From: a bacterium
GTDB taxonomy: Bacteria; UBP7; UBA6624
DNA length: 26,694 nt
Direction of reading: 5' to 3'
Assembly: GCA_014384545.1 (NCBI GenBank)
Contig: JACNFQ010000057.1
Location: 1 to 26,694, forward strand
Shown: piece after piece, positions 14,302 to 22,519 of the stretch
Layout: every line of letters begins with the position of its first letter
Position numbering within the stretch: the stretch's first letter is position 1
The notes under the pieces: generated by a model
What the model was told of the DNA's origin: nothing
Databases searched by the model: none
What the model saw: only the letters and a program-made list of their open reading frames with translations
Program-made: the position numbers and the translations under genes

Positions 14302-15608
14302 TTGCCTAAAACCCGCCACATCTTGTATAGGTCCGAAAGGAGAGCCAAAGGTCTCTTGGCTTTGAAAACGGCCTTAACCAAGTCCTTTTTCTTCTGCCCT
14401 TTGGCTGTTCCATCCACAGTGAACAACGACCGAAGGGCATCTGTCATGATTGCTGGGTAATCTTCCATAATGTCCCGCCTACTGCGAAAGAAAGGGAAAA
14501 CGCCCTCGTACGACTTAAGGTCCTTCAAGATGAAAGAGTCCTCTAGCCGCGTGCGGTATCCCGACAACCCCTTCGCAGATAGATCGTCACTAGCTATTGC
14601 TTCTAGCGCGGCTTCGCCAGCCATCCGTCCACTAGCAAAGGCGAAATTGCTCCCCTCGCGATGGACCGCATTCACCATCAAGGCAGCATCCCCGGTCATC
14701 AAGAAACCGTCAGAAACCAAAGGGGGAAGACTTGTATACCCCCCCTCGGGAATAAGGTGCCCACCATATTCAAGAGTTTTTCCTCCTTCCAACAGAGGTC
14801 GAACGACGGAATGGTTCTTTACGTTCTCTAACAATTCGTAAGAGGCAAGTTTGAGGTCGGCAAAGTCTGTCACCAACCCACCCACCCCTACGCTAACTGT
14901 GTTCTTGTTGGTATAAAGGAAGGCATACCCCAAACAGCCTTGGGTAATGTCACCGAAGATCTCAAAGGTCTTGCCTTCCCCCGCACCCACCCCAAATCGT
15001 GCTTCAAGTACCCCTTGGGGCAATTCAATGACCTCTTTCACCACAAGGGCGACTTCGGAAGGGTCGGGGCGTTTTCCAAAGCCCGCTTTCCAAGACGCAA
15101 AGGCGTTTACTCCCTCACCCGATATCACGATCTTGGCAGGTATCTCTCCGTTGGGGCGGTCGGTTGCCACACCCACCACTCTTCCTTCTTCCATAAGGAG
15201 GTCTGTAACGACGGTGGCGGGCAGCAGCATTGCACCTGCTTTCTTCGCCTCCCCCGCCATCCACTTATCAAAGGGAGCCCGCAGAACGGTATAAGCATTT
15301 GCAGGACCATCCTCTGATTCAGCAAAGGCGCTGTCGGCAAAACCAAACTTCGCCACGCTGCCACCATCTGTCACCCAGTAATTCTGTTCGGTAACGGGGC
15401 GTTCCAAGGGGGCGCTCTGCCAAAAATTGGGAACGATAGGAGATAAAGAGGAAGAGTAAATCACACCACCCATCAGGTTTTTTTCTCCAGGTGCTTTACC
15501 TCTTTCAACCTGAAGAACTTTGGCCCCCCCTTTCGCCAATGTAATCGCGGCGGCGTTTCCTGCAGGACCAGCCCCAATCACAACGGCGTCAAATGCGGGC
15601 ATTCCCAT
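14298..15608 (-). CDS. fixC: FixC / electron-transfer-flavoprotein:quinone oxidoreductase-like flavoprotein
   Basis: FAD-dependent dehydrogenase that in FixABCX or ETF systems passes electrons to quinone. The N-terminal FAD motif is VVIGAGPAGNAAAITLAKGG followed by VLQVERG. The ETF-QO/FixC-specific PGEKNLMGGVIY, RAPFDKWM and the second nucleotide-binding segment GFLMTGDAALMVNAVHREGSNFAFASGRMAGEAAL are present. Its 436 aa matches FixC; it is shorter than mitochondrial-type ETF-QO because the ferredoxin domain is separate (FixX). It begins 18 nt after pntB and ends overlapping fixX. No fixA/fixB (etfBA) genes are nearby, so its electron donor is unknown. Confidence 0.94.
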   Translation of the reverse strand: MGMPAFDAVVIGAGPAGNAAAITLAKGGAKVLQVERGKAPGEKNLMGGVIYSSSLSPIVPNFWQSAPLERPVTEQNYWVTDGGSVAKFGFADSAFAESEDGPANAYTVLRAPFDKWMAGEAKKAGAMLLPATVVTDLLMEEGRVVGVATDRPNGEIPAKIVISGEGVNAFASWKAGFGKRPDPSEVALVVKEVIELPQGVLEARFGVGAGEGKTFEIFGDITQGCLGYAFLYTNKNTVSVGVGGLVTDFADLKLASYELLENVKNHSVVRPLLEGGKTLEYGGHLIPEGGYTSLPPLVSDGFLMTGDAALMVNAVHREGSNFAFASGRMAGEAALEAIASDDLSAKGLSGYRTRLEDSFILKDLKSYEGVFPFFRSRRDIMEDYPAIMTDALRSLFTVDGTAKGQKKKDLVKAVFKAKRPLALLSDLYKMWRVLGK

Positions 15609-15626
15609 ATCCCTACCCTACTCTGT

Positions 15627-17069
15627 CTATAGCTCCTTGAGTTCGTTGGTCAGTTCAATCATCATCTGCTTGCCGTCGCCGAAGAGCATGAGCGTGTTGT
15701 CCTGCCCAAACAACGCATTCTCAATGCCAGCATACCCCACCCCCCTGCCCCGCTTATTGACGATGACCGTCGTTGCTTTCCAAACTTGAAGAACCGGCAT
15801 CCCGGCAATCGGGCTGTTGGGATCGGTCTCGGCAGCGGGGTTCACGACATCGTTTGCCCCAATCACAAGGACGACATCGGTCTCGTTAAACTGGGGGTTG
15901 ATTTCGTCCATTTCAATGAGGAGTTCGTAAGGCACATTCGCTTCAGCTAAGAGGACATTCATATGTCCGGGCATCCGTCCCGCTACAGGATGGATAGCGA
16001 ACTGAACCTGAACGCCCATCCCTTGTAGTTCTTCCATGAGTTCCCTTACATTGTGCTGAGCTTGGGCAACCGCCATCCCATACCCTGGCACGACAACGAC
16101 CCGTTCGGCAGCCTCAAAAATCATCGCTGCTTCTTCGGAACCTACTGGCTTGTAAGTAATCGCGGGGCCATCACCTGCGACCGCTTCTCCCCCCTCTTGC
16201 CCAAACCCACCCAACATCACGCTAAGGAGGCTCCGATTCATCGCTACGCACATGATATTCGTCAGAATCAGCCCACTTGCACCCACCAACGCACCACTCA
16301 CGATAAGGATTGTCCCCCCCACATTTCCGTCCATGAGAAGAATAAAACCAGCTGCGGCGGCGGCCATCCCCGAGTAAGAGTTTAAAAGAGCGACCACAAC
16401 AGGCATATCTGCGCCCCCTATAGGGATCACCACCAATTTGCCCAAAAGGAGTGCCAATCCCGTAAAGAGATAGACCGCCAATCTGGGATCTATTACGCCC
16501 ATTGATGCCAAAATGGGAAGGGCAACCAATGAAAGAAAGAGGATGCCATTTAGCAGTTGTTGACCCTTGAACGTTACGGGGTTACTCAACTTGAACCCAC
16601 CAATCTTGACACCATGGAGTTTGGCGTAGGCGATGTAAGAACCCGTAAGCGTGACAGAACCGATAAGAACGGTCAAAAAGACCACCCCAACACCCCCCGC
16701 CCCACCCAAGTTCTCAACGAAAGCACCCTTGTAAGACTGAAAGAAGAACCCCAAAGCAACCAAGACTGAGGCAAGCCCCCCAAAGCCGTTGAATAAAGCG
16801 ACCAACTCGGGCATACCTGTCATCTCTACCCGCTTTGCAGCGACACCACCAATCAGAGAGCCAACCGCTAGGGCAATGAGGACCTCCATCCAAGTTACCT
16901 CTGTCAATAAAGGAACTGTAAGGAGAACCGCCAAGAGCATTCCCCATGCCGCCGAGCGGTTTCCTGCTTGGGCGGTCTTGACACGCCCAAGTTTCTTGAT
17001 GCCCATGATGAAAAAAGCGATAGCCACCAAATAGCCTAGGTTCGTTACAAAAGAAGGGAGTTGAATCAT
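15627..17069 (-). CDS. pntB: NAD(P) transhydrogenase, beta subunit
   Basis: Membrane and NADP(H)-binding subunit of the proton-translocating transhydrogenase, which uses proton-motive force to drive hydride transfer from NADH to NADP+. The N-terminal 280 residues form many hydrophobic helices (LGYLVAIAFFIMGIKKLG, LVALGFFFQSY, VALPILASMGV, LVVIPIGGADMPVVVALLNSYSG). The C-terminal soluble domain has VVVPGYGMAVAQAQHNVRELME and PVAGRMPGHMNVLLAEANVPYE, plus DVVLVIGANDVVNPAAETD and KRGRGVGYAGIENALF. Its 480 aa is normal. It starts 3 nt after the pntAB stop. Confidence 0.97.
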   Translation of the reverse strand: MIQLPSFVTNLGYLVAIAFFIMGIKKLGRVKTAQAGNRSAAWGMLLAVLLTVPLLTEVTWMEVLIALAVGSLIGGVAAKRVEMTGMPELVALFNGFGGLASVLVALGFFFQSYKGAFVENLGGAGGVGVVFLTVLIGSVTLTGSYIAYAKLHGVKIGGFKLSNPVTFKGQQLLNGILFLSLVALPILASMGVIDPRLAVYLFTGLALLLGKLVVIPIGGADMPVVVALLNSYSGMAAAAAGFILLMDGNVGGTILIVSGALVGASGLILTNIMCVAMNRSLLSVMLGGFGQEGGEAVAGDGPAITYKPVGSEEAAMIFEAAERVVVVPGYGMAVAQAQHNVRELMEELQGMGVQVQFAIHPVAGRMPGHMNVLLAEANVPYELLIEMDEINPQFNETDVVLVIGANDVVNPAAETDPNSPIAGMPVLQVWKATTVIVNKRGRGVGYAGIENALFGQDNTLMLFGDGKQMMIELTNELKEL

Positions 17070-17072
17070 TTT

Positions 17073-17393
17073 CTACCCCTTTTTCCGCCCAAACATCGCT
17101 AACATTCTGTCGGTCACCATAAACCCACCCACGACATTGATCATCGCTAGAGCGATCGCTGCCAAACCCAGCCACCGTGCCAAGCCGGGGTTATACCCAG
17201 CAGCCAAGAGCGCGCCTACGATGGTGATACCGGAAATCGCATTTGAACCGGACATTAACGGTGTGTGGAGTGTGGGGGGCACCTTTGTAATCAACTCAAA
17301 CCCCACGAAGGAACCTAATACCAATAGGTAAAGCCCCACCATAACGGGTGAAAGCAGCTCAATCGCTACCCCAGCGTTTTCTAGTGCATCCAT
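17073..17393 (-). CDS. pntAB: NAD(P) transhydrogenase, alpha subunit membrane part (PntAB)
   Basis: A small membrane subunit carrying the C-terminal helices of PntA. It has three or four hydrophobic segments (LLSPVMVGLYLLVLGSFVGFELI, AISGITIVGALLAAG, WLGLAAIALAMINVVGGFMV) and the conserved VPPTLHTPLMSGSNAISG motif between them. Its 106 aa as a separate polypeptide is typical of the three-subunit enzyme known from Rhodospirillum rubrum. The ATG overlaps the pntAA stop by one base (TAATG). Confidence 0.95.
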   Translation of the reverse strand: MDALENAGVAIELLSPVMVGLYLLVLGSFVGFELITKVPPTLHTPLMSGSNAISGITIVGALLAAGYNPGLARWLGLAAIALAMINVVGGFMVTDRMLAMFGRKKG

Positions 17394-18520
17394 TACGCCA
17401 TTGCCTCCTTGATTCGACTCTCAACAATCTCACCACCCTTCGTAACGACCATCGGTCCTACGATCTCATCATCCGTTTCAACACCCACGACACCCTCAGT
17501 CGTCATATGGGCTAAGAGAGTGACAAGGTTGCGGGCATAAACTTGGCTGGCATGGACAGGAACGAGGGCGGGAATATTCGTTGGTCCCAAAATGCTTACA
17601 CCTTGATGAACGACTGTCTCTCCAGGACTCGTTAACTCGCAGTTGCCCCCATTTCGTGCTGCCATATCAACGACGACAGAACCGGGTTTCATCCCCTCTA
17701 CCATCTCCTTACTCACCAAGACAGGAGCCTTGCGTCCAGGCACCAAAGCGGTGGTAACGACAGCATCTGCCGCTGCGATTCGCTCTGAAAGTATCTCTCT
17801 TTGCCTTGCCAAAAACTCATCACTAACTGCCCGTGCATACCCACCGTCGCCACTCGTCTCTTCTTCCTCCATATCTACCTCAATAAAACGACCACCTAGA
17901 GATTCCACCTCCTCTTTCGTTTCTGGGCGAATATCACTGACCTCAACGCGTGCCCCCAGCCTCCGTGCTGTTGCTATCGCCTGAAGCCCCGCTACTCCCG
18001 CCCCCAGTATGACCATTCTTGCAGGGGATAGGGTTCCCGCAGCCGTCGTCATCATCGGGAAGATACGAGGAAGTTTATCCGCCGCCATCAAAACCGCTTT
18101 GTAGCCAGCGATATTACTTTGGCTGCTAAGTGTATCCATCGATTGTGCCCGAGAGATTCGAGGAAGGAACTCCATCGCCATCGCTGTAATGCCCGCCTTC
18201 GCAAGAGCATCCATCATCTTCAAGTTAAGGAACGGATCGATAGACCCAATGAGTATTGCTCCTTTTGTGAGGAGTTTCAGTTTTGCTTTCCCCACGGGCC
18301 CCACCGTCAATACAACCTCCGAACCCCATGCGTCCGAAGCGCCACCCATCGTGGCTCCTATCTCCTCATAGGAACGATCCAAAGCACCCGCGGCTTCCCC
18401 CGCACCCTTTTCAACGACGACCTTATGTCCTTGGGCGAGCAACCTCTTCACACCATCAGGATTGATAGAGACACGAAACTCGTTTTCACCTTGCTCGTTA
18501 GGAACGCCTATTGTTGCCAT
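17393..18520 (-). CDS. pntAA: NAD(P) transhydrogenase, alpha subunit NAD-binding part (PntAA)
   Basis: Soluble NAD(H)-binding subunit, related to alanine dehydrogenase. The N-terminus has GVPNEQGENEFRVSINPDGVKRL. The segment MEFLPRISRAQSMDTLSSQSN is the conserved RxxxxQxMDxLSSQ region, and the Rossmann motif is VILGAGVAGLQAIATARRLGARVEVSD, with GGNCELTSPGE later. Its 375 aa is the stand-alone length. The start is supported by AAGGAG 6 nt upstream. It is the first gene of the five-gene operon. Confidence 0.97.
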   Translation of the reverse strand: MATIGVPNEQGENEFRVSINPDGVKRLLAQGHKVVVEKGAGEAAGALDRSYEEIGATMGGASDAWGSEVVLTVGPVGKAKLKLLTKGAILIGSIDPFLNLKMMDALAKAGITAMAMEFLPRISRAQSMDTLSSQSNIAGYKAVLMAADKLPRIFPMMTTAAGTLSPARMVILGAGVAGLQAIATARRLGARVEVSDIRPETKEEVESLGGRFIEVDMEEEETSGDGGYARAVSDEFLARQREILSERIAAADAVVTTALVPGRKAPVLVSKEMVEGMKPGSVVVDMAARNGGNCELTSPGETVVHQGVSILGPTNIPALVPVHASQVYARNLVTLLAHMTTEGVVGVETDDEIVGPMVVTKGGEIVESRIKEAMA

Positions 18521-18526
18521 TCGCTT

Positions 18527-18532
18527 CTCCTT
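18527..18532 (-). promoter_or_regulatory. Shine-Dalgarno site of pntAA
   Basis: AAGGAG on the minus strand lies 6 nt before the pntAA ATG. It contrasts with neighbouring genes that have no Shine-Dalgarno site but a -10 box at that distance, indicating that pntAA is translated from a leadered mRNA. Confidence 0.75.
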
Positions 18533-18585
18533 GTTGGGGTCTTCTCTTGCCCGTGGAAACCCACTTCCTGTAAGCCCAAAGGGGT

Positions 18586-18591
18586 ATTCTA
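18586..18591 (-). promoter_or_regulatory. Putative -10 box of the pnt-fixCX operon
   Basis: TAGAAT on the minus strand lies 65 nt before the pntAA ATG. If used, it gives a leader of roughly 60 nt that contains the AAGGAG site. I see no convincing -35 element. The A+T-rich stretch just upstream (TTAACTTTATCCATAAAAAG) is the most AT-rich piece of the spacer. Confidence 0.45.
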
Positions 18592-18647
18592 TGGCGTGGG
18601 GTTCTTTTTATGGATAAAGTTAAGGTCTAAAACAGGTGTACTAACCG

Positions 18648-19649
18648 TCAAACCCATTGCAAAAGCACCTTGCCCATAGCAGAGCCCGTTTCTAACCTTT
18701 CGTGGGCAAGGGAAATCTCTTCAGCGGGGAACAGCATGTCAATCATGGGCTTGATTGCCCCTTTTGCAACCAACGGGAGAATCTCGTCCTCCAGATCCCG
18801 TCCGCAACCCATTGTGCTCCCCATCACCGTTTGGTTCTTGATGAAGAGATGGGGCAAGTTGATTTCTCCTTTGGGTCCCGTCGTGGCACCACAAGTCACA
18901 AGCCTACCATTTCTTGCCAAGACCTTCATAGAACGATTCCATGTCTTTGCTCCTGTATGTTCAATCACCACATCAGCCCCGGAAGGAGAGACCGCTCTTG
19001 TTGCAGCAACCACATCTTCCTTATCGGGATCCACCAAGAGATCCCATCCCCGATTCCTCCTCTCTAATTGCTCAAGCTTAGGACCTCTAGCAGTTCCCAC
19101 CGTCTTAGCACCAAGGAGGCGTGCTATTGAACCTGCTGCATCCCCCACACCACTTGATGCACCCCACACAAAGACGGTTTCGCCCTGGTGCAACTTCGCT
19201 CGTCGCACCAACATCGTCCACGCTGTCAGTGTAGCCAAGGGAAACGCTGCTGCCGTTTGGTTATCTACCTCACTGGGCAAACGAATCCACAGATTAGCAG
19301 GGCGGACGACATGGGAGGCGTGTGACCCATCTACCCTTTCGCCATGGATACCATAATCAGGCGCTATGTGATCACCAATCCCTGGGCTAAGGAAGACCCT
19401 ATCTCCCACCTTAAAGTCCTCCACTCCCGTGCCGATATCGAGTACGACTCCCACTCCATCGGCACCAGGAACGATCGGATACGAGACACCCGGAATCCCC
19501 TTTCTGACCCAAATATCTAAGTGGTTTAGCCCCGTTATTTCCATTTCAACAAGGAGGTTTCCTGGAGGGGGCTTATCGATATTGAATGGCTCAAAGTCTA
19601 AGACTTCAAGTCCCCCCGGAGCTTTGATTCTTACCCTTTTCCCTTCCAC
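18648..19649 (-). CDS. MDR-family alcohol dehydrogenase/quinone reductase-like protein
   Basis: Medium-chain dehydrogenase/reductase. The N-terminal GroES-like domain runs to about residue 130 and includes ITGLNHLDIWVRKG and PGADGVGVV. The nucleotide-binding motif VWGASSGVGDAAGSIARLLGAK is at 161-182, followed by VIEHTGAKTW, CGATTG and a terminal AMGKVLLQ. The catalytic-zinc Cys is replaced (Asn 42 in LNHLD) and the four-Cys structural-zinc loop is absent, so a zinc-independent reductase is likelier than an alcohol dehydrogenase. The GTG start is supported by TATGAT exactly 6 nt upstream. It lies upstream of pntAA in the same direction; the intergenic promoter suggests separate control. The substrate is unknown. 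Confidence 0.88.
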   Translation of the reverse strand: MEGKRVRIKAPGGLEVLDFEPFNIDKPPPGNLLVEMEITGLNHLDIWVRKGIPGVSYPIVPGADGVGVVLDIGTGVEDFKVGDRVFLSPGIGDHIAPDYGIHGERVDGSHASHVVRPANLWIRLPSEVDNQTAAAFPLATLTAWTMLVRRAKLHQGETVFVWGASSGVGDAAGSIARLLGAKTVGTARGPKLEQLERRNRGWDLLVDPDKEDVVAATRAVSPSGADVVIEHTGAKTWNRSMKVLARNGRLVTCGATTGPKGEINLPHLFIKNQTVMGSTMGCGRDLEDEILPLVAKGAIKPMIDMLFPAEEISLAHERLETGSAMGKVLLQWV

Positions 19650-19655
19650 AAACTC

Positions 19656-19661
19656 ATCATA
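19656..19661 (-). promoter_or_regulatory. -10 box TATGAT, leaderless start for the MDR gene
   Basis: TATGAT on the minus strand, GAGTTT spacer, then the GTG at 19649. The spacing is the same 6 nt as at the ATG-initiated genes, which supports GTG as the true start. Confidence 0.6.
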
Positions 19662-19686
19662 CTTTCTCCCTTTGGGGAAACGGTTC

Positions 19687-19692
19687 TAGAAT
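19687..19692 (+). promoter_or_regulatory. -10 box TAGAAT, leaderless start for the 576-aa gene
   Basis: TAGAAT, six Gs, then ATG at 19699. The G-run could also act as a weak ribosome contact, but the box position leaves essentially no leader. It lies divergently, 25 nt from the MDR-gene box. Confidence 0.6.
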
Positions 19693-19698
19693 GGGGGG

Positions 19699-21429
19699 AT
19701 GTCACCCGAGCGACCCGCCTCCGAGGACCGACAGGGCGAACCTGAACCCGCTCCAGAAAGTCCCCCTAAGAAGAGAATGCTTTCGTTACAGGGTCTCCTT
19801 GATGCACTTAGAGCTCTTTTTGTGCGCACACCGCGCGAGTTGCCAGTACCACCAAGCGAGGAGAACGCACCCCTAGAAACGGAACCCGATTCCCCTTCAG
19901 AAGAGCCTCCAGACTTGGAGTCTCCCTCTAACAAGGAGCACCTTGATTCAGATAAAGAAGAAGTGCAAGACAAGGTTGCATCTAATCCCCTATCTGGAAA
20001 GGGACTTCTAGAAGCATTTCGTTTTCTTCTAAGGGGAAAGGACAGCGAAGAACCTTCCACAATTACCCCTCCAACCCCAGAGAATCAAGGAGATGAACCG
20101 CCACCAAAGAGAGGTTTTTCTTGGGGCAATATCCTTGATGGTCTTGGTGCGATCGGTCGTTTGGGTGCTCCCAAATCGCCCACAATCGCTGTCGTTATAC
20201 CCCAATCTTTTGGAGCCCCTTCCCAAGACACCCCACAAGGCAATTCCCCTCTGCCCCTGACATCCCTCTTGGGAAGGGCACCTCCCTTGCCCCCCCATCG
20301 CAAGGAGCGAACTCTCCAACGACTCCTCCAAGTGCCCTGTGGCTTTGCCCATCTCCAGATTCTTTCTGAGTGGCCTCCACCGGGGGTGCGTCCAAGCGGG
20401 GGATTCCTTTGGGAGAAGAGCCCCACTTGGCTTGCCGGACGAACGACGGGTACGGGAGTCTTGCGCCATCTAGATGCCCAAAGTGAAGTGGGACCGGGTC
20501 GGATTGTTTGGGGAGAACCCAAATGGGATAATCCTTCCAGAGGTTTGGTTCATTCCTTCCTCATGGGTCCAGGAAAGGTAAAAGAGTCAGTAGTACAGAA
20601 GTGGCTAAGTGAAGTCTTTCTGCGGGCAGGACAGTCGTTAGATAGCGCCTTTCAAGAGATCCTAGAACGAGAAGCGACCAAGGATGGAGAACGCTTCTTG
20701 CCCATTCTTCCGCTCCTGTCTGCGGTCGCAGAAACGCCCCTGTCCTTGGGAGGTCGTTCTGGATTGTTCGGGCTCCTGAAACCGAAGCCTACCCCTCCTT
20801 CTCCTCCATCTCTAGAAACCCTCAAGGCTTGGCTAAACCTCCTGACTGTCCCCGCAACGATCCATTCCCTCTTACCCCACTACCGAAAGAGTCGTATCGC
20901 TACTCTGACCGCTATCGTCCCTTCCCAGTCTCGTATTACCTTGGGGTGGGAGAATCTTGAAATCGAAGACTTGGAGGGAGAAAAAGTCCTTGTGCCCCGA
21001 GCCTCCCTAGGCGAACCCACGATGACGCTCCACCCTCGGAAGGACCTCATGTGGGGGACAACAGGTGGTGCTTGGAACCGAAAGAGAGACGAGGGGGAAG
21101 TGGGATGGATGGCTCGCCTTGCGATCGAGAAGGCAATTCATTATGGTGGCTGGCTAAACCTATTGGAGAAGGAAGCTCTGTCGGGTTGGCAAGCCGTCTG
21201 TAATCTCCTTGACGAAGGCCCCACTCTCCAACTGACAGGCGAGAGACGATGGCCCTGGACAGAAATGCTCGTTGCTCAAGTGATGGGAGATAGGAAAGAC
21301 CTACCCGAAATCTCCGAAGAAGTCCTCTCTAGAATAAATCCTGAATCCCATGGTGGGGTTGGCTCTCCACAAAGTCCTTTTGGCTCCCATGTTCGGGAGA
21401 TTATTCGCGCCGTGGGAGAAGAGTATTGA
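19699..21429 (+). CDS. Unrecognised 576-aa protein with triplicated N-terminal motif
   Basis: No known family is recognised. Residues 1-160 are rich in Pro, Glu, Ser and Lys and probably disordered. They contain three copies of a short hydrophobic helix: QGLLDALRALF (31-41), KGLLEAFRFLL (101-111) and GNILDGLGAIG (143-153). Copies 1 and 3 follow a PPKKR/PPPKRG basic patch. The remaining 400 residues look globular, with many Trp/Gly turns (WPPPGVRPSGGFLWEKSP, LMGPGKVKESVVQKWL, MLHPRKDLMWGTTGGAWNRKR-like segments). There is no signal peptide or transmembrane helix. The ATG at 19699 is supported by the TAGAAT-N6 box. It is the first gene of a three-gene overlapping operon with a Nudix hydrolase and a membrane protein, which may hint at shared function but proves nothing. 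Confidence 0.85.
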   Translation: MSPERPASEDRQGEPEPAPESPPKKRMLSLQGLLDALRALFVRTPRELPVPPSEENAPLETEPDSPSEEPPDLESPSNKEHLDSDKEEVQDKVASNPLSGKGLLEAFRFLLRGKDSEEPSTITPPTPENQGDEPPPKRGFSWGNILDGLGAIGRLGAPKSPTIAVVIPQSFGAPSQDTPQGNSPLPLTSLLGRAPPLPPHRKERTLQRLLQVPCGFAHLQILSEWPPPGVRPSGGFLWEKSPTWLAGRTTGTGVLRHLDAQSEVGPGRIVWGEPKWDNPSRGLVHSFLMGPGKVKESVVQKWLSEVFLRAGQSLDSAFQEILEREATKDGERFLPILPLLSAVAETPLSLGGRSGLFGLLKPKPTPPSPPSLETLKAWLNLLTVPATIHSLLPHYRKSRIATLTAIVPSQSRITLGWENLEIEDLEGEKVLVPRASLGEPTMTLHPRKDLMWGTTGGAWNRKRDEGEVGWMARLAIEKAIHYGGWLNLLEKEALSGWQAVCNLLDEGPTLQLTGERRWPWTEMLVAQVMGDRKDLPEISEEVLSRINPESHGGVGSPQSPFGSHVREIIRAVGEEY

Positions 21430-21881
21430 GAAAGAGGCTGGTGGATTGCCATGTGATTCATGAAAGGGAGGATGGGAAACGCCGGTGCCTTCTCCTAAAG
21501 AGAGCTCCTGGAAAGATCTATTCGGGGTGTTGGAGAATGGTCGCTGGAAAAGCGAAGAAGGGAGAGTTGAGATGGGAAACAGCGCTAAGAGAACTCAGAG
21601 AAGAGACATCTCTAACGCCGACTTCTTTTTTCTCGGTTCCTGTCGCAAACCGATTCTACGAATGGGAAACCGACACCCTGCACGAAGTGCCCGTCTTTCT
21701 TGCTTTGGTCAAGGAAAAAACCTTCGTTCTGGATGATGAACATACCGAGGGTGAATGGGTGGGACTAGAAGAAGGAATGTCTCGCTTGGACTGGCCCGGG
21801 CAAAGAGCGGGTTTGCTTGCAGCCTGGGATCTGTTGGATTCACCCATTCTTAGAGAGTCCTTGGAGATTGCCCTCTCATGA
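21426..21881 (+). CDS. Nudix hydrolase
   Basis: Hydrolyses a nucleoside diphosphate linked to another moiety; the substrate is not predictable from sequence. The Nudix box is G-KAKKG-E-LRWETAL-REL-R-EE-TSL, with the usual Gly near the end replaced by Ser, as in some dNTP pyrophosphatases. The preceding strand CLLLKRAPGKIYSGCWRMVAGKAKKGE is typical. Length is 151 aa. The TTG start overlaps the previous stop as TTGA and its own stop overlaps the next ATG as ATGA, so all three genes are likely translationally coupled. 8-oxo-dGTP or dihydroneopterin triphosphate are possible substrates. Confidence 0.88.
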   Translation: MRKRLVDCHVIHEREDGKRRCLLLKRAPGKIYSGCWRMVAGKAKKGELRWETALRELREETSLTPTSFFSVPVANRFYEWETDTLHEVPVFLALVKEKTFVLDDEHTEGEWVGLEEGMSRLDWPGQRAGLLAAWDLLDSPILRESLEIALS

Positions 21882-22519
21882 TTCCTCTTCTTGTGGGGGG
21901 GGTCGGTCTCTCTTTGGTCCATGCCCTTCTTCCCAACCACTGGATGCCTCTTTCTCTGTTAGCTAAGAGAGAAGGGTGGTCTACAGCGATGCTGGCAAGG
22001 GCTTCTGTTCTCGTAGGAACAGCCCATGTCGCTTCTTCCATATTGTTGGGTTTGCTCGTTGGTGGGCTTGGTATTGGCTTAAGTGGGTTTTCAGAGGGTT
22101 TGCTCCATGCTCTTTCTGGAACGGTTCTCGTTCTATTAGGAATTTGGGTTTGGCGCTCGGGTGGGCACACCCATTTGGGTGGTGGTCATAGCGAAACCCA
22201 CAGCCACACCCACGAACCCCCAAAGGACGGGGTTTCGGGGAAAATGCTTTGGGGATTGGCTCTATCTATGTTCCTTTCGCCTTGTGTGGAGTTAGAAGCT
22301 TACTACCTTCCGGCATCCACGTTGGGTTGGAAAGGTATCTCGCTTCTTTCCTTGACTTACTTCTTTGTAACCGTTCCAGCGATTGTCGCTTTGGCCTTGA
22401 TGGGGCGCAAACTCCAAAAACTATTTGCCAAAAAACTCCATTGGTTAGAACATAATGAAGGAAAAGTAACAGGCATACTCCTTATCCTGCTGGGTATCTT
22501 TACCTTCTTTGCCGACTAA
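21878..22519 (+). CDS. Polytopic membrane protein with His-rich loop, probable metal transporter
   Basis: About six hydrophobic segments in 213 aa. Conserved-looking polar positions lie in the membrane (HALLPNHWMP at 15-24, GTAH at 47-50, LSPCVELEAYYLP). A His-rich hydrophilic loop at 97-112 (HTHLGGGHSETHSHTH) separates the two halves. This architecture resembles the NicO/RcnA and UreH/TauE-like transporter groups, where His-rich loops bind Ni, Co or Zn. I infer metal transport; the ion and direction are unknown. The ATG overlaps the Nudix stop (ATGA). The gene converges on the epimerase gene, with stop codons overlapping at 22516-22519. Confidence 0.7.
   Translation: MIPLLVGGVGLSLVHALLPNHWMPLSLLAKREGWSTAMLARASVLVGTAHVASSILLGLLVGGLGIGLSGFSEGLLHALSGTVLVLLGIWVWRSGGHTHLGGGHSETHSHTHEPPKDGVSGKMLWGLALSMFLSPCVELEAYYLPASTLGWKGISLLSLTYFFVTVPAIVALALMGRKLQKLFAKKLHWLEHNEGKVTGILLILLGIFTFFAD

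Noticed and set aside
18521-18647. Riboswitch in the pntAA leader
   Set aside because: Only about 60 nt between the putative -10 box and the ATG, and no recognised aptamer pattern was seen.
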